A DNA stretch of 64,000 nt, from positions 151,632 to 215,631 of the forward strand of contig NZ_FUYB01000001.1 of NCBI RefSeq assembly GCF_900167255.1, given 5' to 3'. Below are positions 15,794-23,991 of this stretch, piece after piece. Below the pieces are notes generated by a model, which worked only from the letters and a program-made list of their open reading frames with translations, made no database searches and was not told where the DNA came from. This DNA is from Thiothrix eikelboomii (GTDB taxonomy: Bacteria; Pseudomonadota; Gammaproteobacteria; Thiotrichales; Thiotrichaceae). A program made the position numbers and the translations under genes. Within the stretch, counting starts at the first letter, position 1; every line of letters starts with the position of its first letter.

Positions 15794-16462
15794 GTGAAAC
15801 GATCCTTGCAAGCCCTGTCTAAACAAACTGGCGAAACTAAATTTTGGCACATCATCCTCATTGTCTTAATTGTGGTCGGTCTAGCACTGTTTATTAACGC
15901 CAAAGGGACTGGCTTTTTCACTCATACCATCCCCAATAGCTTGGGTTTTACTAAAACTCAGAATAACTATAACTATACAACGAGCTATTCAGAACCCCAT
16001 GTGTCTACTGCCAGTTATTACCGTGAACCTGGAGATACTGATCTTGATATATGGGTGATCGAACCTACCCCCTCTCAACCCTCAAACCCCAATCCACCGC
16101 CTACCATCGTAGAAGAATATAATGATAATCTTTATGAGACGCCGCAGAGCCTACCTAAACCAAGCTCTAGCTATGATCAACAATTTCCACCGCGCCTGAG
16201 TCGCGGCTATTACACAGTACAAGTATTTACCGGCTATAACTCAAAATTCGCTTATGATTTACGCACTGCTTTAAAGAAAGATGGCTATACCACTACCCAT
16301 ATTCGTGAACTACGCACCCGCAAAGGTGTCTTATTCAAAGTACGGATTGGTCGCTATAAAGAGCGCTATGCTGCGTTTGCAGTACGTGATCAATTACGCC
16401 GTCGCTATCCAAAAAACTTAAACACCAGCTTTGTTTTACTCGTGGAATATCAGTATCATTAA
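15794..16462 (+). CDS. SPOR-domain membrane protein
   Basis: A 222-residue protein with a cytoplasmic basic N-terminus, one membrane helix (about 18-36), a Pro/Ser/Tyr/Asn-rich periplasmic linker (about 50-138) and a C-terminal SPOR domain (about 139-218) beginning GYYTVQVFTGYNS. SPOR domains bind denuded glycan strands and often localise to the division septum, so a role in cell separation or wall turnover is likely. The GTG start follows AGGAA. It converges with the next gene and overlaps it by 4 bases at the stops. Confidence 0.8.
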   Translation: MKRSLQALSKQTGETKFWHIILIVLIVVGLALFINAKGTGFFTHTIPNSLGFTKTQNNYNYTTSYSEPHVSTASYYREPGDTDLDIWVIEPTPSQPSNPNPPPTIVEEYNDNLYETPQSLPKPSSSYDQQFPPRLSRGYYTVQVFTGYNSKFAYDLRTALKKDGYTTTHIRELRTRKGVLFKVRIGRYKERYAAFAVRDQLRRRYPKNLNTSFVLLVEYQYH

Positions 16463-17034
16463 TCTCGAGCTAATAGCTCATATTGCGCATTGTCTAAACC
16501 TTGATCAGCACACCTTAAACTACCCCGCTGCAGAGTATTCGATACGCTGACTGTACCCGCTGCATTCAACACAATACCTTGAATTTCAGTTCCACACCGT
16601 TGCGTACTTGCAGTGGGCGTGGTAGGTGTACCCACGACCGCCAGCACACGACTCACCTTATCCCGTTGATACACTTGTACCGTCTCTGTACCCGGGGATT
16701 TGATAAAAAAGCACGGTGCATTGGGCTGTAGACTAAGCGGCTCGCGTTTAAGCTTGGGGTGATCGACCTGAAGTTGACAGCGCCCATGATCAAACCAAAG
16801 CGAGATTGCCTGACCCGCTAGCGTGACTTGATCAGTGATATAAACCGGTGTGTTCCGTTCTGGAACCACTAAATTTTGCGTGATGAACTGGGAGTTATTG
16901 GTTTCTTTATCACAAGCAACCACCAGTAGCAAACTGCTGAGACTCAGCCACCGTAAACTACCCAGTCTTGAGCCACACGCTAAGCTTGCAATAGCAGGCA
17001 TCACCGCTTGAATTAAACTGGGCTGCTTACTCAT
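16459..17034 (-). CDS. Putative lipoprotein, unknown function
   Basis: About 191 residues from MSKQPSLIQ; the exact start is uncertain, with an ATG 33 bases inside also possible. A hydrophobic stretch WLSLSSLLLVVAC ends in a lipobox-like VVAC followed by Asp. This would put Asp at +2, an inner-membrane retention signal in E. coli. The mature domain has four cysteines and is probably beta-rich. No family was recognised. It faces the SPOR gene tail to tail. Confidence 0.5.
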   Translation of the reverse strand: MSKQPSLIQAVMPAIASLACGSRLGSLRWLSLSSLLLVVACDKETNNSQFITQNLVVPERNTPVYITDQVTLAGQAISLWFDHGRCQLQVDHPKLKREPLSLQPNAPCFFIKSPGTETVQVYQRDKVSRVLAVVGTPTTPTASTQRCGTEIQGIVLNAAGTVSVSNTLQRGSLRCADQGLDNAQYELLARD

Positions 17035-17151
17035 TAATAATGAGCATCTCCAACTCATTAAATGCCAATAAGCCATCACCTGAGTGCTCCTAATTACCCC
17101 CCTTCAACTATAGCCGATCTCAGCAGTGCTTGCCGGAATTATCTAGACCTC

Positions 17152-17742
17152 TTAAGACTGTAAACAGCGCTGACGTAAACTGCTCGTGCGTGGAAAATGC
17201 GCACTTAAAAACTCCATTTGATCCGCCAAAATACTTCTACCTTGTAAAAATACATACTCCACATAAGTAGGCTGAAAGGGTACGGCTAATAAAGGCATAT
17301 TCGCCTGCTCAGGTGTCCGCCCACCTTTAGCACTATTACAATGTTTACAAGCAGTCACCACATTCGTCCATTTATCTTTACCGCCTTTAACCAAAGGCAG
17401 GACATGATCACGCGATAACTCATTCGCGCTAAAGTGCTCGCCGCAATAAAGACAAAGATGATTATCTCGCCGAAATAAAGTCGGGTTATTTAAAGGTGGC
17501 ACATACGATTCGCCAAATAGACCTTGCTTACTACCATAAGTAGCAATAATAGAATTGAGAACTAACTCACTGCGCTGGCCCGTGCGCGCATTAATACCGC
17601 CATGAACATGCAGCAGCGAACAACCACAAGTATAGGCAACTTGTTGAGCATAATAGAGCTTGACCGCCGTTTGGAAATGAATCCATTCCAAAGGCATCCC
17701 GCTAATGTCCGTTCGCAAAATTAACTGCTGCAAGTTCGTCAT
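17152..17742 (-). CDS. HNH endonuclease
   Basis: A 196-residue protein whose C-terminal half is an HNH nuclease domain: zinc pair CLYC (about 97-100), SRDHVLPLVKGG with the catalytic Asp-His (112-113), and WTNVVTACKHCNSAKG with the second CxxC (132-135) and the Asn. The first 80 residues are of unknown role. The start MTNLQQLIL was chosen because GGAG lies just upstream; an earlier in-frame ATG at 17796 is less good. Stand-alone genes of this type are common in gammaproteobacterial chromosomes and need not be phage-derived; the function is unknown. Confidence 0.85.
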   Translation of the reverse strand: MTNLQQLILRTDISGMPLEWIHFQTAVKLYYAQQVAYTCGCSLLHVHGGINARTGQRSELVLNSIIATYGSKQGLFGESYVPPLNNPTLFRRDNHLCLYCGEHFSANELSRDHVLPLVKGGKDKWTNVVTACKHCNSAKGGRTPEQANMPLLAVPFQPTYVEYVFLQGRSILADQMEFLSAHFPRTSSLRQRCLQS

Positions 17743-17853
17743 GAACTTCACTCCTTCATTGATCTGCGGCCTCACCCTAGCATAAATAAATGACACAAGG
17801 GTGATAACTGCCTTTTGTTAGTTTGTCTACTGCCAGAAAATCTTGTCCAATTC

Positions 17854-17867
17854 CTGATATAAATCAA
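17854..17867. promoter_or_regulatory. FNR/ANR-type box (distal)
   Basis: CTGAT-ATAA-ATCAA matches the FNR consensus TTGAT-N4-ATCAA with one mismatch. It lies between the HNH gene and the first tiny gene and could serve either. Confidence 0.5.
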
Positions 17868-17913
17868 ATAGCCTGTATTTTTTAGCTGCTAACTAGCCGA
17901 TGATCGGAGAGTT

Positions 17914-17927
17914 TTGACTCAAATCAA
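17914..17927. promoter_or_regulatory. FNR/ANR-type box of tiny gene 1
   Basis: TTGAC-TCAA-ATCAA matches the FNR consensus with one mismatch. A weak -10 (TACAAA, 17948) lies about 20 bases past it, close to the geometry of class II FNR-activated promoters. The gene start is at 17993. Confidence 0.6.
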
Positions 17928-17992
17928 CAAATCGCCCCCATAGATCATACAAACTCCTGCCCATAACTTCATTATTTAGACAGGAGCATTCA

Positions 17993-18088
17993 ATGCTAAG
18001 TTTTGACTTTGGATTACCGATGGTACTGATCGTTGCTTTGATTGTGTGGGCTTGGCTGAGTTTCTTCTCCGTGGTGTTTTTCTCTTAG
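17993..18088 (+). CDS. Tiny single-helix membrane protein 1 (31 residues)
   Basis: A 31-residue protein starting MLSFDFGLPM, then one hydrophobic helix containing LIVWAWLSFFSVVFFS to the end. The ATG has a good CAGGAG site 7 bases upstream. It is clearly paralogous to the 32-residue protein encoded at 18230: both read FDFG-[LI]-PM near the start and W-x-W-x-SF-x-SV-x-FF at the end. The paralogy, ribosome-binding sites, FNR-type boxes and a following terminator all argue for real genes. The family is not one I recognise. By analogy with other mini-proteins such as CydX it may be a subunit of a respiratory membrane complex, but that is speculation. Confidence 0.75.
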   Translation: MLSFDFGLPMVLIVALIVWAWLSFFSVVFFS

Positions 18089-18119
18089 GATTTTCGTCCA
18101 AATCTTGAGAGATCCACTT

Positions 18120-18150
18120 GCCCTACTTAGCTTCCTGAGTGGGGCTTTTC
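18120..18150 (+). terminator. Terminator of tiny gene 1
   Basis: GCCCTACTTAG and CTGAGTGGGGC pair (two G-U pairs) around a 4-base loop and are followed by TTTTC. It lies 31 bases after the stop. Confidence 0.7.
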
Positions 18151-18177
18151 TGTTTGCGCTTGTTCTGTGTAGCGTCT

Positions 18178-18191
18178 TTGATTATCATCAA
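18178..18191. promoter_or_regulatory. Perfect FNR/ANR box of tiny gene 2
   Basis: TTGAT-TATC-ATCAA is an exact match to the consensus. A TATAAT lies only 5 bases downstream (18197-18202), so FNR bound here would overlap the core promoter. That arrangement is more usual for repression unless another start site is used. Confidence 0.75.
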
Positions 18192-18229
18192 TCACTTATA
18201 ATAATCGTTGACGATAGGAACACAGAATT

Positions 18230-18328
18230 ATGAAACTCGGTTTTGACTTTGGCATTCCCATGCTATTGGTTTGGTTGTTGATTGGTTGGTCTTGGTTTAG
18301 CTTTCTCTCAGTCGCTTTCTTCGGTTAA
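18230..18328 (+). CDS. Tiny single-helix membrane protein 2 (32 residues)
   Basis: A 32-residue protein starting MKLGFDFGIPM, followed by one membrane helix and ending SWFSFLSVAFFG. It aligns end to end with tiny protein 1, with the FDFG, PM, Trp-x-Trp and SF-x-SV-x-FF positions conserved, so the two are tandem duplicates. AGGAA lies about 10 bases before the ATG, and a TATAAT and a perfect FNR-type box lie upstream. The FDFG part probably faces the cytoplasm. Function unknown; oxygen-dependent expression is inferred from the boxes. Confidence 0.78.
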   Translation: MKLGFDFGIPMLLVWLLIGWSWFSFLSVAFFG

Positions 18329-18370
18329 ACCAAAGCTGCAAACTGACCGCCTAGACAGCCTAGCTACGAA

Positions 18371-18393
18371 AAAGGCCGCATTGCGCGGCCTTT
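18371..18393. terminator. Bidirectional terminator, tiny gene 2 / rpoH
   Basis: AAAGGCCGC and GCGGCCTTT form a 9-bp stem around a 5-base loop between the convergent genes; flanking A and T runs allow action in both directions. Confidence 0.8.
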
Positions 18394-18429
18394 AATTAAC
18401 CTATAAACCTATTAAGCTTGCTTGCAAAC

Positions 18430-19293
18430 TTAGAACTCGCCGACCGCAGCACGCAGCTTTTTCACGGCCACATTCTCAAGCTGACGAATCCGCTCAGCCG
18501 AGACGCCGTATTTATCGGCTAACTCTTGCAAAGTCGCTTTTTCTTCCACCAACCAGCGGCTCGCTAAAATATCTTTGCTACGCGCATCTAAACCCGCTAA
18601 AGCCTCTTCAAAACGACCATGAGTGTAGTTTTCCCATTCTTCAGCCTCTAAAGCTTCAGCTGGGTCAGCAGACTCGGCGGCTAAATATTGGCTCGGCGAA
18701 TAAGAGCGCTCGTCATCGTCTTGATCATTAGCAAGATCAAATGAGACATCTTGTGAACCTAAGCGCTGTTCCATTTCCAGAACATCGGCTTTGCTCACAC
18801 CTAAATCATTCGCGACTTCTTGGGCTTGGTCATTCGATAACCAACCTAAACGCGCCTTGCTGCTACGCAAATTAAAAAATAATTTACGTTGTGCCTTAGT
18901 CGTGGCGACTTTAACAATCTTCCAATTACGTAGAATGAACTCATGGATCTCCGCACGAATCCAATGCACGGCAAAAGAAATCAGGCGCACATTCATCTCA
19001 GGGTCGAAGCGCTTAACCGCCTTCATCAGACCCACATTGCCTTCTTGAACTAAATCACTTAAAGGTAGGCCATAACCGTTATAGCCACGAGCTACTTTCA
19101 CAACAAAGCGTAAATTGTGCAGGATCAACTGCCGTGCTGCTTCAAGGTTATTCTCCTGACGCAGACTTGTCGCCAACTCACGCTCCTCTTCAGCCTCCAA
19201 TACAGGAATGGCATGAATGGCGTGGATATAACTTTCTAAACTTCCGACTGGGGAAGGCAGCGTTTGTCCACGTAGCGTTAGGGCTTGTGTCAT
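18430..19293 (-). CDS. rpoH: Heat-shock sigma factor RpoH (sigma-32)
   Basis: A 287-residue alternative sigma factor. Region 2 is complete ([20 protein letters not shown], then [19 protein letters not shown]), with the RpoH-type stretch [21 protein letters not shown] and the RpoH-box region QRKLFFNLR. Region 4 ends with the helix-turn-helix [20 protein letters not shown]. It directs RNA polymerase to heat-shock genes, and a matching promoter precedes clpB here. Directly upstream is a perfect CIRCE, implying additional control by HrcA. It is monocistronic. Confidence 0.97.
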   Translation of the reverse strand: MTQALTLRGQTLPSPVGSLESYIHAIHAIPVLEAEEERELATSLRQENNLEAARQLILHNLRFVVKVARGYNGYGLPLSDLVQEGNVGLMKAVKRFDPEMNVRLISFAVHWIRAEIHEFILRNWKIVKVATTKAQRKLFFNLRSSKARLGWLSNDQAQEVANDLGVSKADVLEMEQRLGSQDVSFDLANDQDDDERSYSPSQYLAAESADPAEALEAEEWENYTHGRFEEALAGLDARSKDILASRWLVEEKATLQELADKYGVSAERIRQLENVAVKKLRAAVGEF

Positions 19294-19327
19294 AGAATTT
19301 GCTCTCCTATTAATTATTAACTGTATC

Positions 19328-19354
19328 TTAGCACTCTTCTGGTTAGAGTGCTAA
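19328..19354. promoter_or_regulatory. CIRCE element (HrcA operator) upstream of rpoH
   Basis: TTAGCACTC-N9-GAGTGCTAA is an exact CIRCE inverted repeat, ending 34 bases before the rpoH ATG. hrcA itself is encoded at 21.9 kb. Binding would place rpoH under HrcA repression. Confidence 0.93.
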
Positions 19355-19476
19355 TAGTTGCAATAGTTCACCAGATAGCCGCTTAATTAGTTAAACAAAC
19401 CGCTTGATTATCTTTAATTTTAAATTCAACAAAACCTGTTAGAATCTTCACACAAGACCACAATAACAATAAGCTC

Positions 19477-21825
19477 ATGAGCATAGATCATACCGTACTA
19501 CTGGAAAAAATCAGTGGCAATCGCTTCCTGACTAATGAAGACCGACAAGCCCTGCTAAGCTTGTTTACTGCTTATCAGAATGAAGCCCAAGCCTTGCGTG
19601 ACCAAACCAAGCAACTGACGACCCGCTTGCACAATCGGGATACCGTCATTGAGGATTTAGAGCGTGCACTCGCTCTGCGCGAACAGCAGATTCATAGTAA
19701 AGAAGAGATCTTGCAAAAAAACCAAACGGCGGATCAAGCCTATCAACATAAAGCTGAGCAATACGAACAGCGCTTACATGAGCGAGAGCAGATTATTAAA
19801 GAGCGCGATGAAGCGATTCGCTCACGTGAACAAATTATTCGTGATCTAGAAAAACGCCTGCACGAAGTTGAAAAAAACACCTACCAAACCGAGAAAAGCC
19901 TACGTGAGCGCGAAGAGCAACTTAAACAACGCGACCGCTTACTCGAGGAAAAAGAGCGGCATTTAGAAAAGCGGGATCGTGAACTAGAAAATCGTGACAA
20001 ACATATCAGTCGCCGTGATACTTCCTTAAATGAATACGAACGCCAATTGCAGGAGGTCAATCAATGGGTGCTGAACTATCAGCAAGACCAACACGAACAA
20101 AAGAAAATTATTGCGGCGCGGGATGAACAAATTAGCCTACGCGATACCCTGTTACAGGAAGCCCAACAACAACTCTTAATTCTAGATCAATATTTACAAG
20201 CAGCACATCAACAATTACACCAGCGGGATGAATCACTGCAAGAGCGTGATGATCAGCTCAAAGAACGTGATCAACTGATTAAGCAAAAAATTGAACACAT
20301 CAGTATCCGTAATGAACAATTATTCGCCCAAACACGCACGCTCCACGAAAAAGAACAACACGCCGTACAGTATCACCAAATGCTGGAGCAGCGTGAAAAA
20401 CTACTGGTCGAGAAAGATCAACAATTGCTGGTTCTTGAGCAAGCCATTGCTCAGCACAGCCAGCAACTGAATCAACGCGATACCCAAATCAGTGCACAAT
20501 TCTTGCAGCTGCAAACCCGCGATCGTGAATTAAGTCACCGTGATACCCAAGTCTCAGAGTTGGTTCAACAACTAGACAAGCTCAATACCTCGACTCAAAT
20601 TCAACAGCAACAAATCCATACGCATCAACAGCAAGTCGATCAGTTGCAAGCCTATCTACAGCAGCAACATGAGCAATTCAGCCATATCCAACAAACCCTA
20701 CAAGCTAAAGAGGCTCTCGTTAGCCAACGTGACACCACCATCCAGCAACTGAGTAACTTGTTAGAGCAGCGTGAAACACTGTTGTTGGCGCATGACACAC
20801 AATTGCAACAACAAGCTCAAGTACTGCAGCAAAAAGCCGAACAATTGCAACAAAGAGAACAGCAACTCAATAGCCTAGCCGCCCAGCTGATGGAAGAAGA
20901 AACGCAGTTACACAAACAAATAGCGGTACAACAGACTCAAATCATTCAACTCGAAGAACGCGAGCAGCATCTACAACAATTAGAGCAACAACAATTAAAG
21001 GTAGTCACCCAACTGAATGAACAACTAACCGCCTTCCAAACACTCACTCAGCAAGAACAGCTCCAACGCCAAAACTTAGTGGAACGTTCTGAGCAGTCGA
21101 TTAGCCAGACTTTTGAGCAGGTTAAAACAGATGCACAACAATTGATGAGTGATCAGCAGCGCCAACTTAAATTAATCGCAAAAATGATCGAAGCCCTGAT
21201 GCAACAGCAATACAGCCACTATCAAGAAAAACTGAGTGGCCTAACAGAGCTGTATCATCAAGATGTACAAGAGCGTCAACAAGCACAGCAGCTCCAACGG
21301 CAAGTCATCGCTGATATGGGGCATTATCTGGAGCTATTGAAACAGATCAAAATGGAGCAAAGCCAAGAGCGCCTGACGATTTTGATTGATCAATTGCAAG
21401 ACTTGAATGAACAATTAGGCCAAGGCTCGAATGAATTGCAGCAACAACGGCATACTGAAATTGTTCACTACTTTAAAGATCTAGGACGGCAAATGGTGGC
21501 TAATCGCCCGATTGATCAAGAAGCATGGAAAAAACGAGTACTCGTCGATTTAAAACAAATTTCTGAGCAACTGACCACTCAAACCACGCAAGCAGCTCAA
21601 ATACTGCCCACACCTGCCACCGAAGCGCGTGAAGAGAACCGTGAAGAAAATCAACGCTACCAACAATTAGTGGAGCAGCGCGAAAAAGTCATTCAACTTA
21701 AAGAGCAAATGATCCAACAACTGAACAAGCAACTGACGGTGAAAGATAAAAACCTACTCGCCAAAGAAGAGCTGATTTTTAAACTCAGTCAGCAAGTGAA
21801 AAATATGCAGTCCAGTGCTTTGTAA
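19477..21825 (+). CDS. Large coiled-coil protein, unknown function
   Basis: A 782-residue protein. After a short globular-looking start (MSIDHTVLLEKISGNRFLTN), nearly the whole chain is predicted coiled coil, extremely rich in Gln, Glu, Arg and Leu. There is a recurring short unit of the kind L-x-x-R-D-x-x-I/L (for example LSHRDTQVSE, LQERDDQLKE). It has no signal peptide or membrane helix, so it should be cytoplasmic. Part of the middle (about 540-640) is less repetitive. It could be a scaffold or intermediate-filament-like (crescentin/FilP-like) element, but homology is not established because low complexity misleads. It stands alone, divergent from rpoH. Confidence 0.75.
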   Translation: MSIDHTVLLEKISGNRFLTNEDRQALLSLFTAYQNEAQALRDQTKQLTTRLHNRDTVIEDLERALALREQQIHSKEEILQKNQTADQAYQHKAEQYEQRLHEREQIIKERDEAIRSREQIIRDLEKRLHEVEKNTYQTEKSLREREEQLKQRDRLLEEKERHLEKRDRELENRDKHISRRDTSLNEYERQLQEVNQWVLNYQQDQHEQKKIIAARDEQISLRDTLLQEAQQQLLILDQYLQAAHQQLHQRDESLQERDDQLKERDQLIKQKIEHISIRNEQLFAQTRTLHEKEQHAVQYHQMLEQREKLLVEKDQQLLVLEQAIAQHSQQLNQRDTQISAQFLQLQTRDRELSHRDTQVSELVQQLDKLNTSTQIQQQQIHTHQQQVDQLQAYLQQQHEQFSHIQQTLQAKEALVSQRDTTIQQLSNLLEQRETLLLAHDTQLQQQAQVLQQKAEQLQQREQQLNSLAAQLMEEETQLHKQIAVQQTQIIQLEEREQHLQQLEQQQLKVVTQLNEQLTAFQTLTQQEQLQRQNLVERSEQSISQTFEQVKTDAQQLMSDQQRQLKLIAKMIEALMQQQYSHYQEKLSGLTELYHQDVQERQQAQQLQRQVIADMGHYLELLKQIKMEQSQERLTILIDQLQDLNEQLGQGSNELQQQRHTEIVHYFKDLGRQMVANRPIDQEAWKKRVLVDLKQISEQLTTQTTQAAQILPTPATEAREENREENQRYQQLVEQREKVIQLKEQMIQQLNKQLTVKDKNLLAKEELIFKLSQQVKNMQSSAL

Positions 21826-21866
21826 AACCCAATGCGTGGAAAACTACAACCTAGCAGTGTAAATTT

Positions 21867-22931
21867 TTAGTGTGAATAATGCGATTGCAAAGCTACACTT
21901 AATAACCGTGCGGTTAAATCCACGACCGGAATGACCCGCTCATAAGGCATGCGTTTGGGGCCAATCACGCCTAAAACGCCAACATGCTCATCACCGAGGG
22001 AATACGGTGCAGTCACCAGACTGCAATCTTCAAACACTGCATAGCCTGCCTCACGCCCAATAAAGATTTGCACGCCATCCGCCTGAATGGTTTTATCCAA
22101 TAAACTCAGGATATCCCGCTTGCGATTAAACGCACCGAATAAATCCCTAAGCTTGCTAATATCTGAGAGGTCGTCGTAACCCATTAAATTAGTTTCGCCA
22201 GCAATCACACAATCTTCTTCTTGCTGACTATTCAGCCCCGCAAAAGCTAACTCCCCTAATTCAATCGCAGCGAGCATTAAGCGATTCATATCCTCGCGAT
22301 GTTGGCGCATTTCATCCAACAAAGCTTGACGGGCTGTAGGCACATCTTTACCGACTAAGCACTCATTCAAGAAATTGGCGGCTTGTTGCAAATCCGCTGT
22401 GCTCATTTCACCCTCCAGCTGAATGATTCGGTTTTGTACCTCATTACGGGTAAAGACCAAAATTGCCAATACTTGGTGGCTGGATAAACGCAAGAATTCG
22501 ATTTGCTTTAAGGAGGAAGGATTACGACGCGGGACAGTCACTACCCCCGTTAACGAGGTGATTCCTGATAATAAACTCGAGGCCGATTGAATCAATACTT
22601 GAGAATCTAAGCCCACGCTTAACCGGCCTTGCAAAATATTAATAGCTTGGGTTTCTAACGGCTGGACTTGTAATAAAGAATCCACAAACAAACGATAGCC
22701 TTGTGAGGTCGGCACTCGCCCTGCTGAGGTATGAGGAGAGCGGATATAACCTAGATCCTCTAAATCAGCCATGACATTGCGAATGGTTGCTGCACTCAGA
22801 TCAAGGCCACTACGCTTAGCTAAAGTACGTGAACCCACTGGTTGGCCATCGGCGATATAAGCCTCGACCAACACCTTTAATAAGTGCTGAGCACGCTCAC
22901 TTAAATCACTAGTTTGACGGTTGACTGCCAT
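21867..22931 (-). CDS. hrcA: Heat-inducible transcription repressor HrcA
   Basis: A 354-residue repressor of class I heat-shock genes, binding CIRCE. The start MAVNRQTSDL was preferred over an ATG 33 bases upstream. The N-terminal winged helix contains RAQHLLKVLVEAYIADGQPV, then [20 protein letters not shown]. The rest includes the GAF-like domain and the C-terminal ...GVLGVIGPKRMPYERVIP.. motif, which is highly typical. grpE-dnaK-dnaJ are not adjacent. A perfect CIRCE is found at 19328 before rpoH, but none before this gene. Confidence 0.96.
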   Translation of the reverse strand: MAVNRQTSDLSERAQHLLKVLVEAYIADGQPVGSRTLAKRSGLDLSAATIRNVMADLEDLGYIRSPHTSAGRVPTSQGYRLFVDSLLQVQPLETQAINILQGRLSVGLDSQVLIQSASSLLSGITSLTGVVTVPRRNPSSLKQIEFLRLSSHQVLAILVFTRNEVQNRIIQLEGEMSTADLQQAANFLNECLVGKDVPTARQALLDEMRQHREDMNRLMLAAIELGELAFAGLNSQQEEDCVIAGETNLMGYDDLSDISKLRDLFGAFNRKRDILSLLDKTIQADGVQIFIGREAGYAVFEDCSLVTAPYSLGDEHVGVLGVIGPKRMPYERVIPVVDLTARLLSVALQSHYSH

Positions 22932-23124
22932 TTGACCTGTATTATCTCCACTACATAGTGTCACAATAGATGCTTAGACAGGAAATTCAAGGCTTTGCTT
23001 ATAAACAATCCAGAGTTTTTGTCTGATAAGTGCCACGGTCACTTTAGCCTTTTATTAGGCAGCTCGCTACAATAACGCGCATAAGCGCCGCATCTTATTA
23101 TTTTTCAAACGGGTGCAAGACCAT

Positions 23125-23991
23125 ATGAAATTATTCACTACCGTTGGCATCTTTTCTAAGCAGGATGGCGAAGCCGTACAGTCTACCTTAGAAACCTTAT
23201 ATGACTTTTTAGTCACACAAGGTTTAAAGGTATTGATGAGCACCCATGCTGCCCATTTACTGAATAGCACCGCTACCGCTGATGAGGAACTAGCCAAGCA
23301 GATTGATCTGGCGATTGTGGTGGGCGGTGATGGCAGTTTACTAACAGCAGGACGCTTATTAGCCGCTCATCAAGTTCCCATTGTTGGCGTGAATTTAGGC
23401 CGAGTGGGCTTTTTGGTGGATGTCTTACCTGCACAGATGCTAGAGCAAATCACGGCGATTTTAAATGGTGACTATTTGGAAGACGAGCGCTGCCTCTTAA
23501 AAGCCTGCGCTTGGCGGGGTGAAGACAAGCTCGGCGAGAATATTGCACTCAATGATGTGGTTCTACATGCACGCAATAAAGTACGGATGATCGAATTCAC
23601 TACTTATATTGATGGCTTTTTTGTCAACACCCAACGAGCCGATGGCTTAGTGATTTCCACCCCGACCGGTTCAACAGCTTATGCGCTGTCGAGTGGTGGC
23701 CCGATTCTACATACCTCATTAGAGGCCAGTATTTTAGTCCCCATCAGCCCTCATACCTTAACCAGTCGGCCGATTGTGATTCCGAATCAAAGCTTAATTG
23801 AAATTGAGATGGGCAATGATCGCCCGGTCGAGGCTTTACTATCCTTTGATGGGCATCATGATATTCCCTTAGTATCGGGTGATCAGATAAAAATTATTGC
23901 CTCCCCGAAAAAAATGCGTTTACTCCATCCCCGCCATTACGACTACTATCATATACTGCGCTCAAAATTGCACTGGGGAACGCAACTATAA
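23125..23991 (+). CDS. nadK: NAD kinase
   Basis: A 288-residue cytoplasmic enzyme making NADP from NAD and ATP. The start MKLFTTVGIFSK is an ATG; an in-frame TTG lies 12 bases earlier. The hallmark GGDGS motif is at 67-71, followed by VGVNLGRVGFL, and the second conserved motif STPTGSTAYALSSGGP lies near the middle. It overlaps recN by one base (TAATG), so they form an operon. It is divergent from hrcA. Confidence 0.96.
   Translation: MKLFTTVGIFSKQDGEAVQSTLETLYDFLVTQGLKVLMSTHAAHLLNSTATADEELAKQIDLAIVVGGDGSLLTAGRLLAAHQVPIVGVNLGRVGFLVDVLPAQMLEQITAILNGDYLEDERCLLKACAWRGEDKLGENIALNDVVLHARNKVRMIEFTTYIDGFFVNTQRADGLVISTPTGSTAYALSSGGPILHTSLEASILVPISPHTLTSRPIVIPNQSLIEIEMGNDRPVEALLSFDGHHDIPLVSGDQIKIIASPKKMRLLHPRHYDYYHILRSKLHWGTQL

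Noticed and set aside
21867-22964. CIRCE element upstream of hrcA itself
   Set aside because: The upstream sequence was read on both strands and no TTAGCACTC/GAGTGCTAA pair was found.
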